A DNA stretch of 64,000 nt, taken from the NCBI RefSeq assembly GCF_028473665.1, contig NZ_CP098774.1, forward strand, positions 3,872,501 through 3,936,500, in the 5' to 3' direction. Every line of letters begins with the position of its first letter. Positions within the stretch are counted from its first letter, which is position 1. The notes beneath the pieces were generated by a model. That model worked only from the letters and a program-made list of their open reading frames with translations, did no database searches and was not told the origin of the DNA. Below, piece after piece: positions 17,552-26,053 of this stretch. The DNA comes from Sphingomonas sp. QA11. GTDB taxonomy: Bacteria > Pseudomonadota > Alphaproteobacteria > Sphingomonadales > Sphingomonadaceae. The position numbers and the translations under genes were made by a program.

Positions 17552-18955
17552 TCAAAACGTCCTGACATCGGCGATGGCACCGGCGAGCGCTGCCGCCGCC
17601 GCGCTTGCAGGGCTGGTGAGATGGGTACGAGCTCTCGGCCCTTGGCGCCCGACGAAATTTCGATTGGAGGTGGATACACAGCGCGCGCCGGGAGGGACCT
17701 GCTCACCGTTCGCAGCAACGCACATCGAGCACCCAGGCTCGCGCCACTCAAAACCCGCATCTCTGAAGACGCGATCCAGCCCCTCCGCCTCGGCTGCACG
17801 CTTGACCTGGAGAGAGCCTGGAACCACCCACGCCGTGACACGGTCGGCCTTCGTGCGACCCCGGATGATTGACGCCGCATCCCTCAGATCCGAGAGCCGC
17901 GAGTTCGTGCACGAACCGATGAAGACCCAGTCGACAGGCGTTCCCACAATCGGCTTGCCAGGCTCGAGCCCCATATACTCAAGGGCAGCGACCATCGACT
18001 CCCGCTGGTTCGGATCGGTCGCAGAGGAGGGATCAGGAATCAGTCCATCGATGGAAATGCCCTGGTCCGGACTCGTACCCCATGTGACGACCGGGGCGAC
18101 GTCCGCTGCGTCGAGTTCGACGTCGCGGTCAAAGCTGGCGCCTTCGTCGCTGGCGAGATCGCGCCATGACCGACGTGCCTGCTCGAACGCCTGAGCCTTG
18201 GGCGCGAAGGGACGCCCCTCGACATAGGCAAAGGTCTTGTCGTCCGGCGCCACGAGACCCGATCGGGCACCCAGCTCAACCGAGAGATTGCACAGCGTGA
18301 GCCGTGCTTCCACGTCCAGCGCTCGGATGGCGCTGCCGGCATATTCGATACTGTGCTGCACACCTGCTGAGGCCCCCAACGTCTTCAGGATGTGCAGAAT
18401 TACGTCCTTTGCCGTGCATCCCCGTCCCAAGCGGCCATCGACGGAGATCCGCATCCTTTTGGGGCGCTGCATCCGCAAGGTGCCGCTAGCCAGGGCGTGG
18501 GCGCTTTCCGTCGTTCCGACACCGAATGCCAAGGCGCCCAAGCCCCCATTGGTACAGGTATGGCTGTCACCGCAGATGAGCGTGGCTCCCGGAAGGGCTA
18601 TGCCCATCTCAGGCGCCATCACGTGCACAATTCCCTGCCCCGTCTCCCCAAGATCGAAAAAGTGTATGCCGGCAGCTGCGCTGAGAGCTCGCAACCCTTC
18701 GTACAGGCGCGCGCCCGGTGCAAAGGTCGAACCCGTCCGTCCCGGCGCGCTGGAGACGATGTGATCTGGCGTCGCGAATACCAGGTCGGGGTTGCGCACA
18801 GGCAAGCCGCGCTCTCGCAACTGCATCAGCGATCTCGGACCCGAGAGATCGTGCAATAGGTGGCGGTCGATGTGAAGCAACGCCCAGCCATCCCCCAAGT
18901 CCCGCACGACATGGGCTTCCCATATCTTATCAAGGATGGTTTGCGGTCCTGTCAT
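17552..18955 (-). CDS. LeuC-like hydro-lyase, large subunit ([4Fe-4S])
   Basis: A 467-residue large subunit of an isopropylmalate-isomerase-type hydro-lyase. It has the GDSHTCTNGGLGALAFGVGT motif, FIGSCTNSRLSDLRDA, and the paired iron-sulfur ligands in GCSMCVAAN. ATG 18955 overlaps the stop of the upstream lyase gene by four bases, which favours it over the start at 18982. With the small subunit it could add or remove water across an alkyl-maleate/aconitate type double bond. This step is done by AcnD with PrpF in one form of the methylcitrate cycle, and by the related DmdAB pair in nicotinate fermentation. The real substrate is unknown. Confidence 0.87.
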   Translation of the reverse strand: MTGPQTILDKIWEAHVVRDLGDGWALLHIDRHLLHDLSGPRSLMQLRERGLPVRNPDLVFATPDHIVSSAPGRTGSTFAPGARLYEGLRALSAAAGIHFFDLGETGQGIVHVMAPEMGIALPGATLICGDSHTCTNGGLGALAFGVGTTESAHALASGTLRMQRPKRMRISVDGRLGRGCTAKDVILHILKTLGASAGVQHSIEYAGSAIRALDVEARLTLCNLSVELGARSGLVAPDDKTFAYVEGRPFAPKAQAFEQARRSWRDLASDEGASFDRDVELDAADVAPVVTWGTSPDQGISIDGLIPDPSSATDPNQRESMVAALEYMGLEPGKPIVGTPVDWVFIGSCTNSRLSDLRDAASIIRGRTKADRVTAWVVPGSLQVKRAAEAEGLDRVFRDAGFEWREPGCSMCVAANGEQVPPGARCVSTSNRNFVGRQGPRARTHLTSPASAAAAALAGAIADVRTF

Positions 18956-19806
18956 GCATATTCGCGCCGAAGCGCGTCCCACTCGGTCGCGCCCATGCGA
19001 CGGAACCCTTCAGAGGGTGCGGGCTCGTTTTCCGAGGCGATCGGCAGGCCACTCGCCTTCAACGCCCGCAGCGCGGCATCGGCCGCCGGGATCACGGCAC
19101 GCAGGAGGACGCTCGGACAGATCGCGAGCCGATAGCCCATGGACCGCGCATCCTCGAACGAGACTACCGGCGTCTTGCCGCCCGCGACCACGTTGAGCAG
19201 GCATGGGCCGTTCACGCGCTTCGGCACTTCGGAAAGCTCATCGAGCGACTGGACGGCCTCGAGGAAAATCATGTCGGCACCCGCGGCCATCGCCCGGTTC
19301 GCGCGGTCCACGGCGTCGTCGAGGCCCGTCACGGCGCGTGCGTCGGTCCGAGCGATGATCATGAAGTCACGGTCCCTCTTGGCAGCGACCGCAGCGGCGA
19401 TCTTGCCAGCGAACTCCTCCGGCGTGATGACCTGCTTGCCGTCCAGATGACCACATTTCTTTGGCGAGACCTGGTCCTCGATATGGATCGCGGACACGCC
19501 CGCGCGCTCGAAGTCGCGCACCGCACGTGTGACGTTGAGCTCGTTGCCGTATCCCGTGTCGGCATCCGCGATCAGCGGCACAGCGATCGCGGCCGCCATA
19601 TAGGCTGCGTTGTCCACCATTTCGTTCGCCGTCAGCAGCCCGTAGTCAGGGAAGCCATGCGCCATCGAGGTGCCGGCTCCGGTCATGTAGACAGCATCGA
19701 ACCCGGCCTGATCGACGAAGCGGGCCGTAAGTCCATCATAGGCGCCGGGGGCCACGACGAGCGGTTCGCGCGCCATCAGCGCGCGCAGTTCAGCCGACCT
19801 GGACAT
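18952..19806 (-). CDS. Isocitrate lyase / PEP mutase superfamily C-C lyase (PrpB-like)
   Basis: A 284-residue member of the isocitrate-lyase/PEP-mutase barrel family, which includes methylisocitrate lyase (PrpB) and 2,3-dimethylmalate lyase. It has the metal-binding DADTGYGN, the catalytic loop PKKCGHLDGK with the expected Cys, and IARTDARAVTGLDDAVDRA. AGGAGG precedes ATG 19806, and the gene overlaps the MmgE/PrpD gene by 17 bases. The KKCGH loop points to a true lyase rather than a phosphonate mutase. In this operon it probably cleaves the hydrated acid into pyruvate, glyoxylate or a similar oxoacid plus a carboxylic acid. Confidence 0.88.
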   Translation of the reverse strand: MSRSAELRALMAREPLVVAPGAYDGLTARFVDQAGFDAVYMTGAGTSMAHGFPDYGLLTANEMVDNAAYMAAAIAVPLIADADTGYGNELNVTRAVRDFERAGVSAIHIEDQVSPKKCGHLDGKQVITPEEFAGKIAAAVAAKRDRDFMIIARTDARAVTGLDDAVDRANRAMAAGADMIFLEAVQSLDELSEVPKRVNGPCLLNVVAGGKTPVVSFEDARSMGYRLAICPSVLLRAVIPAADAALRALKASGLPIASENEPAPSEGFRRMGATEWDALRREYA

Positions 19807-21247
19807 GGGTGGCCTCCTGTCCAGCGTGAACTTCGAACGGGCTTCCCACGGTCGGAGCGAGCAGCGCCACCAAATCTCCGACATCGGACAGTGTGTCGAG
19901 CCCCAGGACGGCGCGGACGATCGCGTCGCGCCTATCGTTATCAATGATGCCTTCTGTAAGCGTGGCGAACTTCGCCAACACCTCGTCCCGCTTGAGCGGA
20001 TCGGCTACCGTCCGCGGCATGCCGATGTGCTGAGTCGCCTCGGTGCCATCGGTATAGGACACCACCATCGTGATGTTCCCGGTCCGCCCGAACCCGTCCA
20101 TGTCGGGATTATGGTGAGCACGTATCTTTGGGATCAGCGACCAGACATCGTCTGCGTCGATCCGCGTCGGCGAGAACTGATGCACCATCGCGGCTCCGTC
20201 GAGAATCGCTGCAGCGACAGCGTAGCCGACGTTCATCTGCGCGCCGATCGGCGTGAGCGGTCGCTCCACCTCCCACCAGCCATGATGATAGGCCGCATGG
20301 GACATGCCAATCTCGATATGCTCGATGTCGTCGGCCTTCCACGGCCGACGCTCAGCGATCTTGAACACGGCGTCGAGGGGGGCATGGAGCGCCCCCATGG
20401 CCGCGTACGGTTTCAGAACGATGCGATGAGTCTCCCATTGCTCGCCAAGACCCTCGGAAATCTTCTCCGGCAAGGGTTCGTGCCCTTCGCCGAAGACCGC
20501 TAGAAAGCCGCCATAGTCGCGCTCGAATACCCGCTTGATCCCGGTATAGCCCCCCTTTGCGAGCATGGCGGCGTAGTAGCCGCTTTTTGCGCTGAAGCCG
20601 TGGTGCATGCGCTTGCACATCGCCTCATACTGGGCTGCCATCAGGCCTGCGGACTGGGTGCCCGCCAGGCCAAGCGCATCCTCATAAGTCCCCGGTGAGA
20701 AGCCAAGCACTTTCCCGACGGCGACTGCCGCCGCGTGCGTCCCAAAGACAGCGCCGGAATGCCAGCCGCGGGAAAGCATCTGCGGCCCACGCAGCGCCAT
20801 TCCAACTCGCGGCCCGACCTCAAAACCGGCAATCGACGCCAGCAGGAAGTCAGCACCACTGATTTTCTGGCGCGAAGCGAGGGCGAACAGCGCCGGCAGG
20901 ACGACCGAGGCGCTGTGCAGCGGACCGAGGGGATGGAAATCGTCCAGCTCAAAGCCCTGGATGAAGGTTCCGTTGAGTAGCGCCGCGGCCGGCGCAGTCG
21001 TCGTGCGATCCCAGCCGATGATCGGAGCCTCGCCTGTCCCTTCAAGGTCGAGCACCGCCTCCACCGCGACACGCGACCAAGGGAGTTGCGCGCCAACGAT
21101 CGCACACCCGAGGCCATCGAGTATCAGATCCTTCGCGCGCTCGATTGTTTCCGCTGGGACCACGGCCAAAGTCAGATCGGTCAGCCATGTGCAGAGTTGA
21201 CCAGTGACGCCTGCCGGGTCGGTCACATCCTGGGTCGCTTCGGCCAT
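19790..21247 (-). CDS. MmgE/PrpD family dehydratase
   Basis: A 485-residue MmgE/PrpD protein; characterised members include 2-methylcitrate dehydratase and cis-aconitate decarboxylase. The N-terminal all-helical domain carries the family regions ERAKDLILDGLGCAIVGAQL and ALLNGTFIQGFELDDFHPLG, and the C-terminal alpha/beta domain includes KPYAAMGALHAPLDAVFKIA. AGGAGA is placed before ATG 21247. The FELDDFHP stretch matches the family's usual DD(F/H) block. It lies between the citrate-synthase-fold regulator and the lyase. The chemistry is most likely dehydration of an alkylcitrate-like acid, but decarboxylation is possible. Confidence 0.88.
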   Translation of the reverse strand: MAEATQDVTDPAGVTGQLCTWLTDLTLAVVPAETIERAKDLILDGLGCAIVGAQLPWSRVAVEAVLDLEGTGEAPIIGWDRTTTAPAAALLNGTFIQGFELDDFHPLGPLHSASVVLPALFALASRQKISGADFLLASIAGFEVGPRVGMALRGPQMLSRGWHSGAVFGTHAAAVAVGKVLGFSPGTYEDALGLAGTQSAGLMAAQYEAMCKRMHHGFSAKSGYYAAMLAKGGYTGIKRVFERDYGGFLAVFGEGHEPLPEKISEGLGEQWETHRIVLKPYAAMGALHAPLDAVFKIAERRPWKADDIEHIEIGMSHAAYHHGWWEVERPLTPIGAQMNVGYAVAAAILDGAAMVHQFSPTRIDADDVWSLIPKIRAHHNPDMDGFGRTGNITMVVSYTDGTEATQHIGMPRTVADPLKRDEVLAKFATLTEGIIDNDRRDAIVRAVLGLDTLSDVGDLVALLAPTVGSPFEVHAGQEATHVQVG

Positions 21248-21296
21248 ATCTAGTCTCCTGTTGAAAGCGGGATGCTCGGCGCCATCGACGAGCGGG

Positions 21297-22502
21297 TCAT
21301 TCGGGAAGCCGCCCAAGATAGAGCGAGCGTGGGCGCACGACGTCGTGCGTCGATTGTTCGAGAGCGTGGGCGATCCAGCCGCAGATGCGGCCGATCCGCA
21401 GCAGCGAGAGGTCTTTGTGCAGTCGGATCAGCTTCCGGTTGAACACCCAAAGCGCGAGCACGAATTGGGGGGCGAGGCCGGTCGCGTCGCGCACCATATC
21501 GACGACGCGCAGGAAGCGAGCAATGTCGGGATCGTCCGGCAGAAAACGGCGGTATGTCGATAGTATAGCATTAACCCGGCTATCGCCGCCAACGTGGATA
21601 TAGGCACCGAAACCAGGGAGCGCCTCGCCCGATCGAAGCCGCCCAAGGATTGGCGCCGTGGGATCGACAGCTTCGTCGATCTCGTCCAGCAGCCGACTTG
21701 CGCCCCTCGCCCGAACCTGGACACCGCGGCGCCCCTCGGCCGTCATCATTGCGGCCATCATTACGCGATAGGGCGACACCCCCGTGTTCGCGACGGCCCG
21801 CGCCGCCAGTGTTGTCGGGTCGAGATCATGATCTGCAGAGAGCACAAGCAACCGCCGGGCGACTTCGGCCCATCCGTCTCGCTCGGTAACAGGCACTTCG
21901 GAAACGACCTGCAGGTGGATTGGATCAGTTGATATGGTGTCGCGGCCAACCATCAGGGCGACGACCCAGCGCAGCATGCCTGCGCCGCCCTCAGCGAAGC
22001 CGTTCGGCGTCGCGTCGAAACAGCGCGGATTGGCACGCTCCATGAATGGCACCAGGGCACCGACACGGTCCGGAAAATCAAGTGCGCTAATCTCGCCGGA
22101 AAACCCAGCGTTCAAGGCCGGCAGCGCGGGCAGCGGTGCGTCGAATACATCCACGTCCTCAAGATCCCAGAGGAGAGTGGCAACTTGTTCCAGAGTATGC
22201 GTCTCAGCCAGCGCGGTGACGTCGCGGCCGCGATAGTAGGTGCCGGTCCGCGTCACCAATGTGATGGCGGAATCAGAGACAAGCGTCGCAAAGCCGGTAC
22301 CGCCCCGAGAGGAAGGCCGCCCCTTCATCCGCTCGACATCCGAAAGCCAGTAGCGACTTTCGCGCTGGCCGGGAGATCGCTGTACGCGCAAATGGCCACG
22401 ACTGACGTACGTGTAAAGCGTCGCCATGCTCACCCCGAGAATGGCAGCCGCCTCCCGCGCGCTGATGTACAGCTTGTCGTCAAGTTCCATCGCCGAGCCC
22501 AT
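21297..22502 (-). CDS. HTH-citrate-synthase-fold protein, probably a ligand-sensing regulator
   Basis: A 401-residue fusion. Residues 10-60 are an excisionase/MerR-like helix-turn-helix (ISAREAAAILGVSMATLYTY, then YWLSDVERMK). Residues 75-401 align with type II citrate synthase, including SADHDLDPTTLAARAVANTG and GRICGWIAHALEQ. By eye against E. coli GltA, the catalytic positions are changed: the LHGGAN histidine falls in GRRGVQVRARG (257-267), the GFGH histidine is Ala300 in GFGAYIH, and the Asp of NVDF is Gln346 in APQF. The arginines that bind oxaloacetate or citrate appear kept (R309, R372, R392), as is His225. This favours a sensor over an enzyme. It lies inside the catabolic operon, between capA and the MmgE gene. 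Confidence 0.8.
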   Translation of the reverse strand: MGSAMELDDKLYISAREAAAILGVSMATLYTYVSRGHLRVQRSPGQRESRYWLSDVERMKGRPSSRGGTGFATLVSDSAITLVTRTGTYYRGRDVTALAETHTLEQVATLLWDLEDVDVFDAPLPALPALNAGFSGEISALDFPDRVGALVPFMERANPRCFDATPNGFAEGGAGMLRWVVALMVGRDTISTDPIHLQVVSEVPVTERDGWAEVARRLLVLSADHDLDPTTLAARAVANTGVSPYRVMMAAMMTAEGRRGVQVRARGASRLLDEIDEAVDPTAPILGRLRSGEALPGFGAYIHVGGDSRVNAILSTYRRFLPDDPDIARFLRVVDMVRDATGLAPQFVLALWVFNRKLIRLHKDLSLLRIGRICGWIAHALEQSTHDVVRPRSLYLGRLPE

Positions 22503-22513
22503 CGTGGTTTCGC

Positions 22514-23554
22514 TCAGACCGGCTTTACCACGACGCGGTCGCCCTCGACCGATAGAGACGCACCGTGGGCGACGCTTTGTTTGGTCAGCCAGTCGAGTGG
22601 CTCACGCTCTTCCGCGATGCTTGCCGGCACCGTCTCGTTGTTGTCGTCGTGGCGGACGAAGGTGAACGACACCTCCGGATCACGTCCCGCCTCAATCGAG
22701 AGACTTGGAAGTACGCCGATCCAGTCCCCGTGCTTCATCCCAAGATGGCCGGTATGGAACGAGAAGCTCCCCAGACCGTAAAAGATCGGCTTCGACTTGT
22801 AGAAGCCGATCGGCAGCGGCTTGTGCGGCCCGTGGCCCATCACGACATCCGCCCCGGCGTCGATCGCGGTCTTCGCGATCTGCGGCATATAGGCGAGAAC
22901 CTCTGTCGAGAGGCCCCAGTGGCACGAAGCGATCACCACATCGACCTGCGAACGAAGGGCTGCGATGTCGGCGGCGAAGGCGTCGAGGTATTCCTGGTCG
23001 GCCCAGGTAACGATCAGCGGCGGAATTCCGGGCCGATTGAACGGCGGTAGCCGAGTATCGTGTCGGTGCATCGGGACATGGTAGGCGGTGTGCGCCCGAA
23101 TAACGGCGATTCCGACGCCACTGACTCCGGCTTCGTGGTTCGTCGACCAGTACACGCTGCTGCGCTGAAGGAACCCGTAGCGAATGCCCTCCTTCTCGAT
23201 GATCGCGGGCGCTCTCGCTTCGGAAAGGTTGCGGCCGGCACCGGCGTAACTCAAGCCAGCCTTCTTCAAAGTGTCGATAGACCCCAGTATCGCGCCCTCG
23301 CCATAGTTGACGTTGTTCGCCACGCCGAAGACGTCGATGCCGCTTGCATTGAGCAGCGACGCACCGAGATCGGGTTCGACGAAGAAACCCTCATGCTCGA
23401 TCGCGTGCCCGTTGGGTGGCGTGTAGAGCGAGCACTCGAGGTTGGACGCGATGAAATCCGCGGCCTCGAGCGTAGCCTGCAGGGGTCTGAAAGGCGTCTC
23501 ACCCGGCCTTGAGTTCATTAGGTTGATGTCGCCCGTGAGCATGATTTTAGGCAT
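22514..23554 (-). CDS. CapA family protein (metallophosphatase-like fold)
   Basis: A 346-residue protein of the PGA_cap/CapA group. The dinuclear-metal motifs of the calcineurin-like fold are visible: GDINL (residues 8-12), NLECSL, VIASCHWGLSTEV and VMGHGPHKPLPIGF. No signal peptide is seen, so it is probably cytoplasmic. CapA of Bacillus takes part in poly-gamma-glutamate capsule formation, but many members sit in metabolic operons and their reaction is unknown. Here it lies between the MFS transporter and the citrate-synthase-fold regulator, with gaps of 6 and 11 bases, so it belongs to the operon and may hydrolyse or modify the imported compound. Confidence 0.8.
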   Translation of the reverse strand: MPKIMLTGDINLMNSRPGETPFRPLQATLEAADFIASNLECSLYTPPNGHAIEHEGFFVEPDLGASLLNASGIDVFGVANNVNYGEGAILGSIDTLKKAGLSYAGAGRNLSEARAPAIIEKEGIRYGFLQRSSVYWSTNHEAGVSGVGIAVIRAHTAYHVPMHRHDTRLPPFNRPGIPPLIVTWADQEYLDAFAADIAALRSQVDVVIASCHWGLSTEVLAYMPQIAKTAIDAGADVVMGHGPHKPLPIGFYKSKPIFYGLGSFSFHTGHLGMKHGDWIGVLPSLSIEAGRDPEVSFTFVRHDDNNETVPASIAEEREPLDWLTKQSVAHGASLSVEGDRVVVKPV

Positions 23555-23560
23555 TGAAAA

Positions 23561-24847
23561 CTACCCTTGGATGCCGGCGGCAGTATCCGCCGGCGCGTTG
23601 CGAAGAAGTTGATCGGCTATAAGTGTCGCGGCGATGCCGAGGGCGGCCGCTACGACGATGTAGGCAACCATGGCCGTGGCCCCGAACCGGTGGGACAATA
23701 TGGTGAGCGATAGCGGAACGGTGCTCACGAAAAGCGCAAGACCCAGGTTATAGGACACGCCGAAACCGGTCAGGCGAATGCTTGCCGGAAAAAGCGACGT
23801 GCCGACCTGAAAGGCGCACCCAACGTTGCCCATGGCGAGCGAAGCCAGGGCGAACCAACCGAGCAAAGCCTGTGGAGATCGCGGGTCGACGCCCAGCAAC
23901 CCGGCTGAGCACACCACCGCGATGCCGCAGGTCGCGCCGATGCGCAACGCTCGCGTCGCCCCGACTTTGTCGGCGATCCAGCCCCAGAGCACGGCCGACG
24001 CCGACAGGAACAGAAAGGCGACCATGATGACCCACGCCGTCGTGGATGTTTTTACATGATAAGCGGTCTGTAGAAAGAGCGGTGTGAAGGTGTAGATCAC
24101 CGCGATCGTCGATCCGACATAACCCGCCAGCAACACCACCGAAAACATGGCCAGCTTGTGGTCGCGCACAACCGTACTCAGCGGAGCCTTGCGGCGGGCG
24201 TCTTTCCGAGCGGCAAGGAATGCTGGAGATTCGTGCAGCTTGCGGCGCGCGATCAGCGCGACAAACCCGAGGGCTCCGCCAAGTAGAAAGGGAATGCGCC
24301 AGCCGAACGACAGAACCTGCTCGCGGGTCAGCACAGTGGTAACGGCGGCAGCCACTGCCGCCGCCAGGAAATAACCGAGATGAATGGCGCCATATAGCGA
24401 CCCCGACGCCAGTCCTCGTTTGTTTACCCCGGCAAGCTCGTTGGTAAACACAGCGGCGCCAGACAATTCGCCGGCGCTCGCCATCGCCTGCATGATGCGA
24501 AGGAATAACAGGAGAATGGGCGCGCCCGCGCCAATCATCGCGTATGTCGGCAGCAGCCCGATGGCGATCGTCGGGATCGCCATCAGTAATAAGGTAAGCA
24601 GAAACGACCGCTTGCGCCCTTCGCGATCGCCGATCCTGCCCACGATGATGGCAGCGACCGGCCGAAAGATGAAGGAAACGGAGAAAAGCGCGATGGCCTG
24701 CAGATCACGAACCCATTCGGGCTGCGAACTCGCGAAGAACACGGTGCCGATGATACTGAGGAAAATCGCCGATGTCTGGAACTCGTAGAACTCCAGCATC
24801 GATCCCGCCGCCACCAGCCCGAGAGTCTTGGCGTTCCCGTTCGCCAT
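23561..24847 (-). CDS. MFS transporter, metabolite:H+ symporter (MHS) type
   Basis: A 428-residue twelve-helix major facilitator. The opening SMLEFYEFQTSAIFLSIIG and the loop RPVAAIIVGRIGDREGRKRS are typical of the metabolite:proton symporter branch, which includes citrate, alpha-ketoglutarate, shikimate and dicarboxylate carriers. The Glu of LEFYEF replaces the more usual Asp of YDF. Its ATG shares one base with the stop of the PrpF-like gene. It is the second inner-membrane transporter in this operon after CitMHS, so the operon probably imports either two related acids or one acid with a by-product. Confidence 0.88.
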   Translation of the reverse strand: MANGNAKTLGLVAAGSMLEFYEFQTSAIFLSIIGTVFFASSQPEWVRDLQAIALFSVSFIFRPVAAIIVGRIGDREGRKRSFLLTLLLMAIPTIAIGLLPTYAMIGAGAPILLLFLRIMQAMASAGELSGAAVFTNELAGVNKRGLASGSLYGAIHLGYFLAAAVAAAVTTVLTREQVLSFGWRIPFLLGGALGFVALIARRKLHESPAFLAARKDARRKAPLSTVVRDHKLAMFSVVLLAGYVGSTIAVIYTFTPLFLQTAYHVKTSTTAWVIMVAFLFLSASAVLWGWIADKVGATRALRIGATCGIAVVCSAGLLGVDPRSPQALLGWFALASLAMGNVGCAFQVGTSLFPASIRLTGFGVSYNLGLALFVSTVPLSLTILSHRFGATAMVAYIVVAAALGIAATLIADQLLRNAPADTAAGIQG

Positions 24848-26022
24848 CAGCCGACGATCGTTGAGTTCAAGAAGTTCGACACGTCCGATGCGGGGACCAA
24901 CACCGCTCCCTGAAAGAGCCGGCGCTGCGTCCGATACACGCTACCCTCCCGCGCAACCCAGCCACCGTCGTCCTCGGCAACGTCCGCGGCAACCGTCAGT
25001 ACACCGGAAGGTGTCGCGATGCGGATCGCGTGCGTGCTCCAGTTGGGCCCGCGCGCCTCCGCAACAAGGGTGCCCGCGATGGCGCTCGCTACTCCGGCGC
25101 AGATTGCGCCGGTCAGCGGCGACGCGCGGTGCGGCTGTCCTGAAGAAATCATTCGCACGGCGAAATCGGCGTCGGCAGCAACGATTTCTTCGCCACCCAA
25201 CGTCCGAGCCGCCTTGGACGGCGCAACCATTGATATCAGGGCCAGACGCTTCGGCTTCGTGCTGGCCCCCGGCTTGGCCGGGAGCAGGGCCAGGGCCGCG
25301 GCACCGATCGCGGTGAGCCGTTCAAGAACATCCGTGCGCTTGTCTAGGTCGATTGGCGACTCTACCCCCGTCAGCCCCAGGTCCGCAGCTCGGACGAAGC
25401 AAACAGGGTTAGCCGCATCAACAATGGACGCCTCGATCGGGTCACCCACCTCGGGAAGAAGCAGGTCGATGGTATTCCCAGTAGGAAGCAATCGCCCCGT
25501 AGCTGCGCCGCCTGGAGATTCGAAGACCAGCTTGATCGGCGCTCCGGTTCCCGCGACACCTGGAATGGTGAGATCACCATGACTACACGGAAGCCCTCCG
25601 TGAACCGGAAACTGCGACCGGATAATCCGGTTTGTATTGACGTTGTGAATCCGCACTATCGCCTCTTCACCGACGGCGGAGATCATCCCCTCCTCAACGG
25701 CAAATGGGCCAATGGCCGAGGACATGTTGCCGCAATTGCCGTCAAACGAGACCTTCGCCTCGGTGACCCCAATCTGCACGAACAAATAGTCGACGTCCGC
25801 ATCGGCACGGGTCGGTGGGCTGATCACGCAGACCTTGGAAAGAGACGACAAGCCGCCTCCCATTCCGTCAAGCTGACGAACAGACGGGTCGGGGGTCCCC
25901 ATCGCTCGCATGAACAGCGCAGGCCATAACTCTCTATCCGTAGGCAGATCTCGCTCATGGAAGATCAAAGCCTTGCTCGTGCCGCCACGAGCGAACACGG
26001 CCGGTATCGAAATCTGTGTCAC
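24847..26022 (-). CDS. PrpF family isomerase (aconitate / methylitaconate isomerase-like)
   Basis: A 391-residue PrpF-family protein with the diaminopimelate-epimerase-like fold. Typical blocks are PAVFARGGTSKALIFHERDL, DGMGGGLSSLSKVCVISPP and the GNCGNMSSAIGPFAVEEG stretch, which holds the family's conserved cysteine. Translation starts at GTG 26022 with GAGGAG upstream. Members move a double bond between positions: methylaconitate cis/trans isomerase in the methylcitrate cycle, methylitaconate delta-isomerase in nicotinate fermentation, and 4-oxalomesaconate tautomerase. It follows the TonB receptor gene by 31 bases and overlaps the MFS gene by one base. Confidence 0.88.
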   Translation of the reverse strand: MTQISIPAVFARGGTSKALIFHERDLPTDRELWPALFMRAMGTPDPSVRQLDGMGGGLSSLSKVCVISPPTRADADVDYLFVQIGVTEAKVSFDGNCGNMSSAIGPFAVEEGMISAVGEEAIVRIHNVNTNRIIRSQFPVHGGLPCSHGDLTIPGVAGTGAPIKLVFESPGGAATGRLLPTGNTIDLLLPEVGDPIEASIVDAANPVCFVRAADLGLTGVESPIDLDKRTDVLERLTAIGAAALALLPAKPGASTKPKRLALISMVAPSKAARTLGGEEIVAADADFAVRMISSGQPHRASPLTGAICAGVASAIAGTLVAEARGPNWSTHAIRIATPSGVLTVAADVAEDDGGWVAREGSVYRTQRRLFQGAVLVPASDVSNFLNSTIVG

Positions 26023-26053
26023 AGCTGGTGACTCCTCATGGGATTGGAATCGC

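Noticed and set aside
16934..18955. Naming the LeuC/LeuD-like pair leuC and leuD of leucine biosynthesis
   Set aside because: No leuA or leuB is nearby and the neighbours are catabolic (lyase, PrpF, PrpD, transporters), so the biosynthetic name would mislead.
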